A program made the translations under genes and the position numbers. This document shows positions 44,107 through 53,100 of a DNA stretch of 64,000 bases, piece by piece. This stretch comes from Caldicellulosiruptor diazotrophicus (GTDB taxonomy: Bacteria > Bacillota > Thermoanaerobacteria > Caldicellulosiruptorales > Caldicellulosiruptoraceae). Location: positions 362,001 through 426,000 of the forward strand of contig NZ_AP024480.1 in the NCBI RefSeq assembly GCF_017347585.1, given 5' to 3'. Position 1 is the stretch's first letter, and every line of letters begins with the position of its first letter. The notes below the pieces were generated by a model. That model made no database searches. It was given only the letters and a program-made list of their open reading frames with translations, and was not told the origin of the DNA.

Positions 44107-44350
44107 GTGTCCAATATTTAGTAGTTTATTAGTTGTATTTGACCCGTATATTGTATTTCTATGTTCTGAAATTATGTTTTTAGATGTTTTCCTCTTATTT
44201 TCAATATCGAGAGTTTTGTTTGCATTTTCTCATTCTCTTCTTTTTATCTTCACTGGTACTTTTTTGTTCACATATTCATCTCTTTTTACTGTACTAAAAA
44301 TTAGGGAAAAAAGAAATATAAATTAAAAGCGTTTTCAAATTAAAATATGC
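44107..44350 (+). other. Gene-free stretch upstream of the YtrA-type operon
   Basis: AT-rich DNA in which the only plus-strand ORF (44093-44326) is a low-complexity hydrophobic translation with no ribosome site; I do not consider it a gene. The regulatory elements of the next operon begin at 44351. Confidence 0.5.
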
Positions 44351-44409
44351 TTTACATTTTTGCAAAAACAACTTATAATATAACTGTACTATTACTAATA
44401 ATACAGTTA
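44351..44409 (+). promoter_or_regulatory. Promoter and operator of the YtrA-type regulator/ABC operon
   Basis: TTTACA (44351-44356), 17 bases, TATAAT (44374-44379) form a near-consensus promoter. Directly downstream an inverted repeat spans 44381-44409: TAACTGTACTATTA, one central C, TAATAATACAGTTA, with one mismatch in 14-base arms. Its position over the transcription start is ideal for repression by the GntR/YtrA-family protein encoded next. Confidence 0.75.
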
Positions 44410-44460
44410 ATACAGATAAAGAGTACAAAACCTTTAATATAGAAAAGTGGTGAAATAAAA

Positions 44461-44850
44461 GTGTTTGAAGTTGATTGGAAAAGCAGGACGCCTATATATG
44501 AGCAGATTGTAGAAAAAATAAAAGAACTCATCATAAAGGAGGTATTGAAAGAAAATGAGCAGCTACCATCTGTAAGAGCCTTATCAAAAGAGCTTTCGGT
44601 TAATCCTAATACAATTCAAAAGGCTTATCGGGAATTAGAAAGAGAAGGGTTTATTTATTCTATCCCCGGAAAAGGGAATTTTGTTGTTCCTGTGAAGGCA
44701 AAGATTAATGCTAAAAAGCTGAGTAATTTAAAAGAGGAATTAAAAAAGATTTTGCAAGAAGCTTTTTTCCTTGGACTATCAAAGGAAGAGTTGATGGAAA
44801 TTGTAGATGAGGTAGAAAGTAAAACAAAAGGAGGCACTCAACGTGATTGA
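44461..44850 (+). CDS. GntR-family regulator, YtrA subfamily
   Basis: A 129-residue protein. The winged helix reads PIYEQIVEKIKELIIKE, LPSVRALSKELSVNPNTIQK and REGFIYSIPGKGNFVV, the GntR DNA-binding domain. It lacks a ligand-binding domain and ends in a short helical region (LKKILQEAFFLGLSKEELM), as in YtrA regulators, which repress neighbouring ABC exporters and respond to cell-wall-active antibiotics in relatives. The start is GTG 44461. It overlaps the ATPase gene by eight bases. The palindrome at 44381-44409 is the likely operator. Confidence 0.9.
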   Translation: MFEVDWKSRTPIYEQIVEKIKELIIKEVLKENEQLPSVRALSKELSVNPNTIQKAYRELEREGFIYSIPGKGNFVVPVKAKINAKKLSNLKEELKKILQEAFFLGLSKEELMEIVDEVESKTKGGTQRD

Positions 44851-45742
44851 GATAGAAGGAGTTTCAAAGAGTTTTGATGAGATTCAAGCATTAAAAGATA
44901 TAAACTGTACAGTTTCCAGAGGTTCAATATTTGGGATTGCTGGGACAAATGGAGCAGGTAAAACTACTCTTTTAAAAACTATTGCTGGTGTATATAAACC
45001 GGATAGTGGTAAAATTAGCATTTATGGTGCTGATGTCCACGAAAATATTTCTATCAAGTCCAGGATGTTTTTTGTTCCTGACAATCCATACTTTCCCAGG
45101 GGTTTTTCAATCATTGATATGGCAAGGTTTTTTAAAGGGATTTACCCGAAATGGTCACAGGAGAGGTTTGAAAAGCTTAAAAGTTATTTTTCTCTTCCTT
45201 ATAAAAAAAGAATAAATAGTTTCTCAAAAGGGAAGCAAAAACAAGTTGCGATTTTACTTGGTCTTTGCACAATGCCAGAGATTTTGATTTTAGATGAGCC
45301 TTTTGACGGACTTGATCCTGTTGTTCGCCAAATGTTTAAAAAAGTACTCATAGATGAGGTTGCAGAGAGACAGACGACAGTTTTGATATCTTCTCACAAT
45401 TTAAGAGAACTTGAAGACTTATGTGACACAATCGCAATCTTGCATGAGGGAAAGATAGTAGCGAAGAAGGATATAGATGATTTAAAACAAACCGTTACGA
45501 AATTTCAGGTTGTATTTAAAAAGAATTTTGATATTGATTCTCTCAAAGACTTTAAGATACTTTCTTACATCAAAAAAGGAAATGTAGAAATATTAGTTGT
45601 TAAAGGGGACAGACAAAGGATTTTAGAGATTCTAAACAAATATGAACCAATAGTACTTGATACAGTACCACTTACATTAGAGGAGATATTCATCTATGAG
45701 ATGGGAGGGATTGGATATGAGGTTAAAGATATCATTCTTTAA
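44843..45742 (+). CDS. ABC transporter ATP-binding protein (YtrB-like)
   Basis: A 299-residue single ATPase. Walker A GTNGAGKTTLLKTIAG, Q-loop region near FFVPDNPYFPRG, signature INSFSKGKQKQVAILLGL (S-K-G-K rather than S-G-G-Q), Walker B ILILDEPFDGLDP, and H-loop LISSHNLRELEDLCD. The altered signature is typical of YtrB/BcrA-type exporters. The last 80 residues form a small extra domain. The start is GTG 44843 inside the regulator gene. With the following membrane protein it probably makes an exporter induced by wall stress. Confidence 0.9.
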   Translation: MIEIEGVSKSFDEIQALKDINCTVSRGSIFGIAGTNGAGKTTLLKTIAGVYKPDSGKISIYGADVHENISIKSRMFFVPDNPYFPRGFSIIDMARFFKGIYPKWSQERFEKLKSYFSLPYKKRINSFSKGKQKQVAILLGLCTMPEILILDEPFDGLDPVVRQMFKKVLIDEVAERQTTVLISSHNLRELEDLCDTIAILHEGKIVAKKDIDDLKQTVTKFQVVFKKNFDIDSLKDFKILSYIKKGNVEILVVKGDRQRILEILNKYEPIVLDTVPLTLEEIFIYEMGGIGYEVKDIIL

Positions 45743-47699
45743 TAAAAGCATTTTCCTGTCAGACCTAAAAAGATATAGCTGGATAGGTTTACTGTACTTT
45801 CTTGGACTTTTTACAAATCCGCTTTTAATTATTCTGTTTGATATACCAAATATTTTGAAATATAAAGATTTCAAGATTTCATCATCAGTTTTAAATTATT
45901 GGAGTTATACAGGACTTTTGACATTTTTGGCTGGTATGCTTACGTCAATTTTGATTTTTAGCTATATTCACTCGAAGGAAGCCTCTGATTCTATTCACAG
46001 TCTTCCAGTAAAAAGAGAAACTCTGTACTTTTCTCATGTATTTTCTGGCTGTTTTATACTACTTATTCCTGTTATATTAAATACTGCTATTATTTTGGGC
46101 TTGGTAATCAGATTTAAAGATTTCTTTGTGTTTGGAACAGAAGAGGTTTTTTCATGGGGGCTTTATATAACTTTGTACTGTATGCTGTTTTTTACAGTTA
46201 CAACCTTTTGTGCAAGCATAACGGGTTCAATAGCTGTTCAAGGATTTTTGACAATTGTTCTCTTAAATCTACCGGGGTTCTTATACCTAACAGGAATTCC
46301 AAACCTTTATGGCTTGGTTTTTGGATATTATGCAGAAACAAACTTTCAGCTTATTGACAAACTAATACCGCTTGGAAGAATCTTTGGTGGCGGCAGTATG
46401 CCTAAAATGGGTTTTGTAGAAAAGATAGTTTATATTTCTCTAGTAATTATTTTTTTCATACTTGGTGCAATCTTTTATAGAGTTCGCAAAAGCGAAAAAG
46501 CAGGAGAGTCTATTGTTTTTAAACCTTTTGAGTATATATTCAAATATGGAGCTGCGTTTTGCGGGATGCTTTTTGTTGGTTCTTATTCTACTCCGCTTGC
46601 TCAAGGTAAACTTTGGAGTATTCTTCTCAGCTATTTTATTGGTTCGTTTGTTTGTTATTTAGTTGCTGAAATGATCTTGAACAAGAGATTTAATGTCTTC
46701 AACAGAAAGCTATTTCAATATGTATATTTTTTGATAGCAATGATAGCAATAATTGGAATTGTTAAATTAGACGTTTTTGGCTTTGAAAGGTATGTACCAA
46801 AACCAAATGAGGTGAAAGCTATGATTTTTAAAGATGACACTTTTCTATCGTCATATAATTTTTCAACATATAAAATTGACAATAAATTTTTCAATCGTGA
46901 TATCATCAATAATACTATAAGACTTCATGAGTATATTACAAAAAATAAAAGACATGTTTTGGCATCAGCAAATCAACCTTTTTCGTGGACTTCTAATTTG
47001 TACATCAAGTACTATCTCAAAGATGGCAAAGAAATTGAGAGACAATATGTAGTTGATAGATACTCTTTATCAAAGTATTTAAAACCGATTTATGAAAATA
47101 GAAACTATAAGCAGCACATAAATCCATTATTTAAAGTAAGGCAAACAAATGTAAAGTCAATTGTACTTACTAAAAGAGGTTCAGAAAGGCAATTCAACAT
47201 TAAAGAAGAAGATATTCAAAAGTTTCTAACCATCCTAAAAGAAGAGTTTTCCAATACTAAGTATGAAGAGCTTGTTTTCACTACAAAGGAGCCTTGGGGG
47301 TATATTACAATAAATCTTAAAAATGTAATTTACAGAGGTTATAATACATTTGCAAGTCACTTAGATGTACCTTTTTCAAAGTCATACTCAAAACTCGAAA
47401 AGTGGCTTTCTGAAAGAGGTTACATAAAATATGCCCGTGTCATGCCAGATGAGATAGCATATGCTGCGATTGGGAAAGTGAGCAGTCCAGAAAAAGTAAG
47501 AAATAGTGTACCTGAAAAGCTTGCTCAAAAAGCCTTTAAAAAGGCTACAGATAAAAGCTTAATTGAAAAATACCTTCGCAATTATGAAAATCCATATATA
47601 TGGCACAGTTACAAAAGTAATGGTAAACAGCTTTATTATATCATCTTTTTTGACAGAGCTAATCATATCTATGACTGGGGGTTATTAAAATCACTGTAA
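45717..47699 (+). CDS. Large ABC-exporter membrane protein with C-terminal extracytoplasmic domain
   Basis: About 660 residues. Roughly the first 370 have ten or so hydrophobic helices in an ABC-2-like arrangement (SDLKRYSWIGLLYFLGLFTN; SIHSLPVKRETLYFSHVFSG). The remaining 290 residues are hydrophilic, with no further membrane helix seen, resembling the DUF6449-type extracellular domain of YtrC/D-like permeases; it includes YIKYYLKDGKEIERQYVVDR. I choose ATG 45717 after GGGAGGG rather than ATG 45696. It is the membrane partner of the ATPase; the substrate is unknown, perhaps a wall-active compound. Confidence 0.78.
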   Translation: MRLKISFFNKSIFLSDLKRYSWIGLLYFLGLFTNPLLIILFDIPNILKYKDFKISSSVLNYWSYTGLLTFLAGMLTSILIFSYIHSKEASDSIHSLPVKRETLYFSHVFSGCFILLIPVILNTAIILGLVIRFKDFFVFGTEEVFSWGLYITLYCMLFFTVTTFCASITGSIAVQGFLTIVLLNLPGFLYLTGIPNLYGLVFGYYAETNFQLIDKLIPLGRIFGGGSMPKMGFVEKIVYISLVIIFFILGAIFYRVRKSEKAGESIVFKPFEYIFKYGAAFCGMLFVGSYSTPLAQGKLWSILLSYFIGSFVCYLVAEMILNKRFNVFNRKLFQYVYFLIAMIAIIGIVKLDVFGFERYVPKPNEVKAMIFKDDTFLSSYNFSTYKIDNKFFNRDIINNTIRLHEYITKNKRHVLASANQPFSWTSNLYIKYYLKDGKEIERQYVVDRYSLSKYLKPIYENRNYKQHINPLFKVRQTNVKSIVLTKRGSERQFNIKEEDIQKFLTILKEEFSNTKYEELVFTTKEPWGYITINLKNVIYRGYNTFASHLDVPFSKSYSKLEKWLSERGYIKYARVMPDEIAYAAIGKVSSPEKVRNSVPEKLAQKAFKKATDKSLIEKYLRNYENPYIWHSYKSNGKQLYYIIFFDRANHIYDWGLLKSL

Positions 47700-47737
47700 A
47701 AAAATAACTTGAAGTTTTTCCAGGCAAGTATAAAGCT

Positions 47738-48094
47738 TCATCCCCTCCATGGTTGATTCTCAAAAGGAACGTAGTTATCCTCATCAACATCAAACAAATA
47801 CACATAAGTCCAAGCTTTCAAAATGTCACCTTTCTCAAGCACAACCTCAACCTCTTTTCTTTTGTAAAGCTCACCTTCATCCTCAAATTCATCTATCTTT
47901 TTCAAGGTGCTTGGGTCAATTTGGTAAACCTCACCCAGCACCTTTGAGTTTTCTTTTGGTACTATCGCTGGGTACCAGCTTACCTTGTAAAGCCCAAAGC
48001 CTTCTAAAAGGGCTTTTCCTATAAATTTACAGCCTTTGAGCAAATAGTTGTGGCTGTTATGAGAAAGAAGGCTGCCATAGACAAAAATGTACAT
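47738..48094 (-). CDS. Gamma-glutamylcyclotransferase-like (AIG2/GGCT fold) protein
   Basis: A 118-residue protein with the family's N-terminal VYGSLLSHNSHNYLLKG, KALLEGFGLYKVSWYPAIVP, the GEVYQIDPSTLKKIDEFEDE region that supplies the catalytic glutamate, and YKRKEVEV. The fold cleaves gamma-glutamyl amines with cyclisation, but many bacterial members have unknown substrates. It is convergent with the ABC exporter and lies downstream of the HxlR gene on the same strand, 55 bases away. Confidence 0.85.
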   Translation of the reverse strand: MYIFVYGSLLSHNSHNYLLKGCKFIGKALLEGFGLYKVSWYPAIVPKENSKVLGEVYQIDPSTLKKIDEFEDEGELYKRKEVEVVLEKGDILKAWTYVYLFDVDEDNYVPFENQPWRG

Positions 48095-48149
48095 TTGTAA
48101 ATATCCCCCTTTTTAATTTTAAAATTTTGCCAGCGGCTTTTCTCTGTGT

Positions 48150-48542
48150 TCAGGAATCATCCTGAGCAATCTCACAGGAATCTTCATTGCAAAGACAGTA
48201 CTTTAGTTTATATCCAAAATAGTTGTACTTATCAGCCCAGTCGCACATCATATCTAAGATAGGTAGTACTTCTTTTCCTTTTTCGGTTATTGTATACTCA
48301 ACCTTAATAGGTACTTCAGGATAGACCTTTCTCTCAACAAGTCCATACTCCTCAAGCTCACGAAGCTGTTTTGTTAAAATTCTGTGAGTAATATCAGGAA
48401 TTAAGTGTTGCAGCTGAGCAAATCTAAGTGTTCCGTACTCTCCTAAATACCACAAAATCAAAGGTTTCCATTTTCCGCCTATTACTTCAAATGCAACTTC
48501 AATCTCGCATGTTGCTTCTTTGACCTTCTGCTTTTGGGACAT
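48150..48542 (-). CDS. HxlR-family transcriptional regulator
   Basis: About 130 residues. The winged helix reads VIGGKWKPLILWYLGEYGTL, RFAQLQHLIPDITHRILTKQ and LVERKVYPEVPIKVEYTITE, the HxlR/MarR-like signature. One cysteine is near the N terminus (ATCEIEVAFEVIGGKWK) at the position that senses thiol-reactive electrophiles or aldehydes in YodB/HypR relatives; three more are C-terminal (CLCNEDSC). I choose ATG 48542 after AGGAAGGTG. It is divergent from an alcohol dehydrogenase, with a palindrome between them, suggesting aldehyde or redox control of that gene. Confidence 0.9.
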   Translation of the reverse strand: MSQKQKVKEATCEIEVAFEVIGGKWKPLILWYLGEYGTLRFAQLQHLIPDITHRILTKQLRELEEYGLVERKVYPEVPIKVEYTITEKGKEVLPILDMMCDWADKYNYFGYKLKYCLCNEDSCEIAQDDS

Positions 48543-48562
48543 AGAAAAAACACCTTCCTTTG

Positions 48563-48578
48563 GTATCATCTATGATAC
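48563..48578. promoter_or_regulatory. Perfect palindromic candidate operator for the HxlR regulator
   Basis: GTATCATCTATGATAC is a perfect 16-bp inverted repeat about 20 bases upstream of the HxlR start and 110 bases upstream of the dehydrogenase ATG. Its GTATC...GATAC half-sites are of the kind bound by HxlR-type dimers. A TATTATACT element at about 48619 may be the divergent dehydrogenase promoter. Confidence 0.6.
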
Positions 48579-48688
48579 TTAATATTAAAAAAGTGCGCTC
48601 TTTGTAAATGACATCAAGTATATTATACTAAACTTAAAAGAGATTGTGTTTTGGCATTTACAGATTAAAAGTGTGGAGGGAATATGCA

Positions 48689-49876
48689 ATGGAAAACTTG
48701 GTTTTCAATTATTTTATACCCACAAAAATATTGTTTGGACCAGGAAGTTTGAACAGACTCAAAGACGAAAATTTGCCCGGAAAGAAAGCCTTGATTGTAA
48801 TATCTGCTGGAACGTCTATGAAAAAGTATGGGTATTTAGACAGACTTACATCAATATTGAAAGAAAAGAAAGTTGATTATGTTATATTTGACAAGATTTT
48901 GCCAAATCCAATTAAAAAACATGTTATGGAAGGGGCAAAATTAGCAAAAGAAGAAGGCTGTGACTTTGTAATTGGTCTTGGTGGAGGAAGTAGCATCGAC
49001 TCTGCAAAAAGCATTGCTATTATGGCAAAAAACGATGGTGATTACTGGGACTATATTGTTGGAGGTAGCGGAAAAGGTAAATTTCCATCAAACGGTGCAC
49101 TTCCTATTGTGGCAATAACAACAACAGCTGGAACTGGAACAGAGGCTGACCCTTGGACTGTTATAACAAATGAAGAGACAAACGAGAAGATAGGTTATGG
49201 TAACCAGTACACATTCCCAACTTTGTCGGTTGTAGACCCAGAACTTATGTTGAGTGTTCCACCGCATTTGACAGCATATCAGGGGTTTGACGCTTTCTTC
49301 CATGCAGTCGAAGGGTATATTGCAAAGATTGCAACTCCGGTCAGTAGTATGTTTGCCCTCAAAAGCGTTGAGCTTATAGCAAAATACTTGCCTCTTTGTG
49401 TAAAAGATGGGACAAATATAGAGGCAAGAACATATGTTGCACTTGCAAACACTTTGGCAGGGTTTGTTGAGTCGACTTCCAGCTGTACATCAGAGCATTC
49501 AATGGAACATGCTCTCTCTGCATTTTACCCAGATTTGCCACACGGTGCAGGACTTATAATGCTATCTGAAGCATACCATACATTCTTTGCATCAAAAGTG
49601 CCTGAAAAATATGTTCAGCTTGCAAAGGCAATGGGTGTTGATGTGGATTCCTTGCCAGAGGATGAAAGACCATTTGCATTTGTCAAGACAATGAAAAAGC
49701 TTCAAGAAGAGTGTGGAGTTGGGAATTTAAAGATGTCTGACTATGGAATAAAAGGAAATGAAATAGAAAAGCTTGCTGACAACGCAGTAAAAACAATGGG
49801 TGGACTTTTTGAGGTTGACCCATATAAGCTTTCTTTTGAAGAAACTGTGCAGATAATGAAAAATGCATATAAATAA
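48689..49876 (+). CDS. Iron-containing alcohol dehydrogenase
   Basis: About 395 residues of the group III (Fe-ADH) family: VFNYFIPTKILFGPGSL at the N terminus, GLGGGSSIDSAKSIA (NAD(P)-binding), TTTAGTGTEADPWTVIT, QGFDAFFHAVEGYI, and the metal histidines in SCTSEHSMEHALSAFYPDLP and HGAGL. It interconverts alcohols and aldehydes with NAD(P)H, here probably disposing of reducing equivalents or toxic aldehydes. I choose ATG 48689 (after GGAGGG) because it precedes the conserved N terminus; an upstream in-frame start at 48644 adds unrelated residues. Regulation by the divergent HxlR protein is inferred. Confidence 0.93.
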   Translation: MENLVFNYFIPTKILFGPGSLNRLKDENLPGKKALIVISAGTSMKKYGYLDRLTSILKEKKVDYVIFDKILPNPIKKHVMEGAKLAKEEGCDFVIGLGGGSSIDSAKSIAIMAKNDGDYWDYIVGGSGKGKFPSNGALPIVAITTTAGTGTEADPWTVITNEETNEKIGYGNQYTFPTLSVVDPELMLSVPPHLTAYQGFDAFFHAVEGYIAKIATPVSSMFALKSVELIAKYLPLCVKDGTNIEARTYVALANTLAGFVESTSSCTSEHSMEHALSAFYPDLPHGAGLIMLSEAYHTFFASKVPEKYVQLAKAMGVDVDSLPEDERPFAFVKTMKKLQEECGVGNLKMSDYGIKGNEIEKLADNAVKTMGGLFEVDPYKLSFEETVQIMKNAYK

Positions 49877-49907
49877 ATTGTAGAATTTAGATAAGTTTAT
49901 ATTATTC

Positions 49908-49943
49908 AAGCACAGCAGAAGTAAAAACTGCTGTGCTTATTTT
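49908..49943 (+). terminator. Terminator after the alcohol dehydrogenase
   Basis: AAGCACAGCAG and CTGCTGTGCTT form a perfect 11-bp stem followed by ATTTTGTTT. Confidence 0.88.
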
Positions 49944-50110
49944 GTTTGTTATAAATGAAATATTAAAGAATATTAGAAAAATTCAGTCAATATTGAAATC
50001 AAATTTAATTTAATTTTTAGGAGATTTTAGTCAAATTTTTGGGGTTTAAGTTTGAAATTTAATGTTATATATTATTCTCAAGCCAAAATAAAGGGAGGGA
50101 AGATAAAATA

Positions 50111-53100
50111 ATGAAAAAGCGACTTATAGCATTTCTTGTGATGCTGATATTTGTCATCTCATTGCTAAATCCAATATACCAATCTTTTTTGACACCGGTT
50201 GCAAAAGCTCAAAGCAGCCAAACTAATTTAAAATTTGACTTTGAAAACGGTACCCAGGGGTGGACAGGAAGAGGAACCTCAACTACTGTTTCAACCGTTT
50301 ACGGAGTGGCTTATGAAGGAGATTACTCTTTAAAAGTTTCAGGCAGAAATTCATCGTGGGATGGGGCAGTTGTTGATATTACTTCAAACGTTTCGGTAAA
50401 TACCACATATACTGTATCTATGTTTGTTTATCATAATGATGCAAAGCCGCAAAGATTTGCGGTATACGTATATGTGAAAGACAGTGCAAGTGAAAAATAT
50501 ATACAGATTGCAGACAAAGTAGTAATGCCAAATTACTGGAAACAAATATTTGGTAAATTTACTATTAGTACCTCTAATCCTCTCCAAATAGTTAAACTTC
50601 TTGTATGTGTTCCTTCTAACAAATCAGTTGAATTCTATGCCGATAGTGTAATTGTAACATCTGCTCAGTCAACTTCATCAGGCATTGTAAAATCATCTAC
50701 GTTTGAAAGCGGTAGCACCGAAGGCTGGCAGGCAAGAGGAACTGGCTCAGATGCTCAAATTTCTGTAGTCGATACAGTTGCACATTTGGGTAGCAAGAGC
50801 TTATATGTTACAGGAAGGGCTCAAACATGGCAGGGTGCTCAAATAGATTTTACAAATATTCTTGAAAAGGGGAAAGAGTATCAGTTTAGCATATGGGTTT
50901 ATCAGAACAGTGGAAGTGACCAAAAGATAACACTTACGATGGAGAGAAAGAATGCAGATAATACCACAAATTATGATACCATAAAATGGCAGCAGACTGT
51001 TCCATCAGGTGTATGGACTGAAATAACAGGCTCATACCAAGTGCCACAGACTGCAATTAAACTTACGTTCTATGTAGAATCTCCAAATGCTACTTTGAGT
51101 TTTTACCTTGATGACTTTTCAGCAGTGGACAAAAATCCACCTGTTGTAAATCCGGGTCTAATTAAATCATGTACATTTGAAAGTGGATCGACTGAGGAAT
51201 TTGTTCCAAGAGGAGGTACTGTTTCACTTACAGTTTATGATAATGTTTATTATCACTCTGGGACAAAGGCATTGTATGTATCTGGAAGAACATCTACCTG
51301 GCATGGTGCACAGATGGATTTGACAAGTCTTCTTGAAAAGGGGAAAGAGTATCAATTTAGTATATGGGTTTATCAAGATAGTGGAAGTGACCAAAAAATA
51401 ACTCTTACAATGCAAAGAAAAAATTCAGATAATACCACAAGTTATGATTCTATAAAATACCAGCAAACAGTTCCATCTGGCACATGGACAGAGGTCTCAG
51501 GTTCATACCAAGTGCCACAGACTGCAACTCAGCTTGTATTCTATGTTGAGTCACCAAATGCTACATTGAGTTTTTATCTTGATGATTTTACAGTAATAGA
51601 TAAAAACCCAATTACAATTCCAACTGCAGCAAAACAGCCAGAATGGGAGATTCCATCACTTTGTCAGCATTACAGCCAGTACTTCTCAATTGGTGTTGCA
51701 ATACCTTATAAGGTTTTGCAAAATCCTGTTGAAAGTGCAATGGTACTAAAGCACTTCAACAGTATTACTGCTGAAAATGAAATGAAACCAGATGCACTTC
51801 AAAGAACAGAAGGTCAGTTTAATTTTACTATAGCGGATCAATATGTTAACTTTGCCCAGAACAATAATATTGGTATAAGAGGGCATACTTTAGTTTGGCA
51901 TCAGCAAACCCCATCATGGTTCTTCCAGCACAGTGACGGGACGGCGCTTGATCCGAGCAATCCAGAAGATAAACAACTTTTAAGAGATAGATTAAAAACT
52001 CATATTCAGACTGTTATGTCAAGGTATCAAGGTAAAATTTATGCATGGGACGTTGTAAATGAAGCAATTGACGAAAATCAACCAGATGGATACAGAAGAA
52101 GTGAATGGTACAGAATTTTAGGGCCAACTCCAGAAACCGGTGGAATACCTGAATATATTATCTTGGCATTCCAATATGCACGACAGGCAGACCCAAGTGC
52201 AAAGCTTTTCTATAATGACTACAACACTGAAAATCCAAAGAAGAGACAGTTCATTTACAACATGGTCAAAAAATTACACGATATGAACTTAATTGATGGT
52301 GTTGGTTTGCAAGGCCACATTAATGTTGATTCTCCAACAGTTAAAGAGATAGAAAACACAATCAATCTATTTTCAACAATCCCTGGGCTTGAAATTCAGA
52401 TAACAGAGCTTGACATAAGTGTTTATACAAGCAGCAGCCAGCGTTATGACACATTGCCACAAGACATAATGATTAAACAAGCTTTGAAATTCAAAGAGTT
52501 ATTTGAGATGTTAAAACGCCACAGCGACAGAATAACAAATGTAACACTTTGGGGTCTTAAAGATGATTATTCGTGGCTATCAAAAGATAGAAACAATTGG
52601 CCATTGCTTTTCGATAGCAACTATCAAGCAAAATACAGCTACTGGGCGATTGTAGAACCTTCAGTTTTGCCTCTTGCAATAAATAAGGCATATGCTATCA
52701 ATGCTTCAGCAGCAATAGATGGTGTTATGGACAGGGAATACAAAGGTGCTGTTCCAATTGAAATAAAAGATGATTCAGGTAATACAAAAGCTACAGCACG
52801 GGCTTTGTGGAATACTAATGAAGTATACCTGTACGTATATGTGAATGACTCAACGTATAATCCATCAACTGATTATATTATGGTATGCATTGATCAAGAT
52901 AATGCAAAGCTTCCTGAGCTAAAAGCAGATGATTTTTGGGCTATTATAACCAGAGGTGGCGTGTTGACAGAACTGCAAGACGGAAAAATTGCAGCATACA
53001 AAGTTGTATCGCAGCAAGGTTCATATGTTGTTGAAGCTAAGATTATTCTTGACAATCAACTTGCTAAAGGATCTAATATCGGGTTTGATTTAGTAGTAAG

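Noticed and set aside
44093-44326. Hydrophobic 77-residue ORF
   Set aside because: Begins inside a terminator hairpin, low complexity, no ribosome site.
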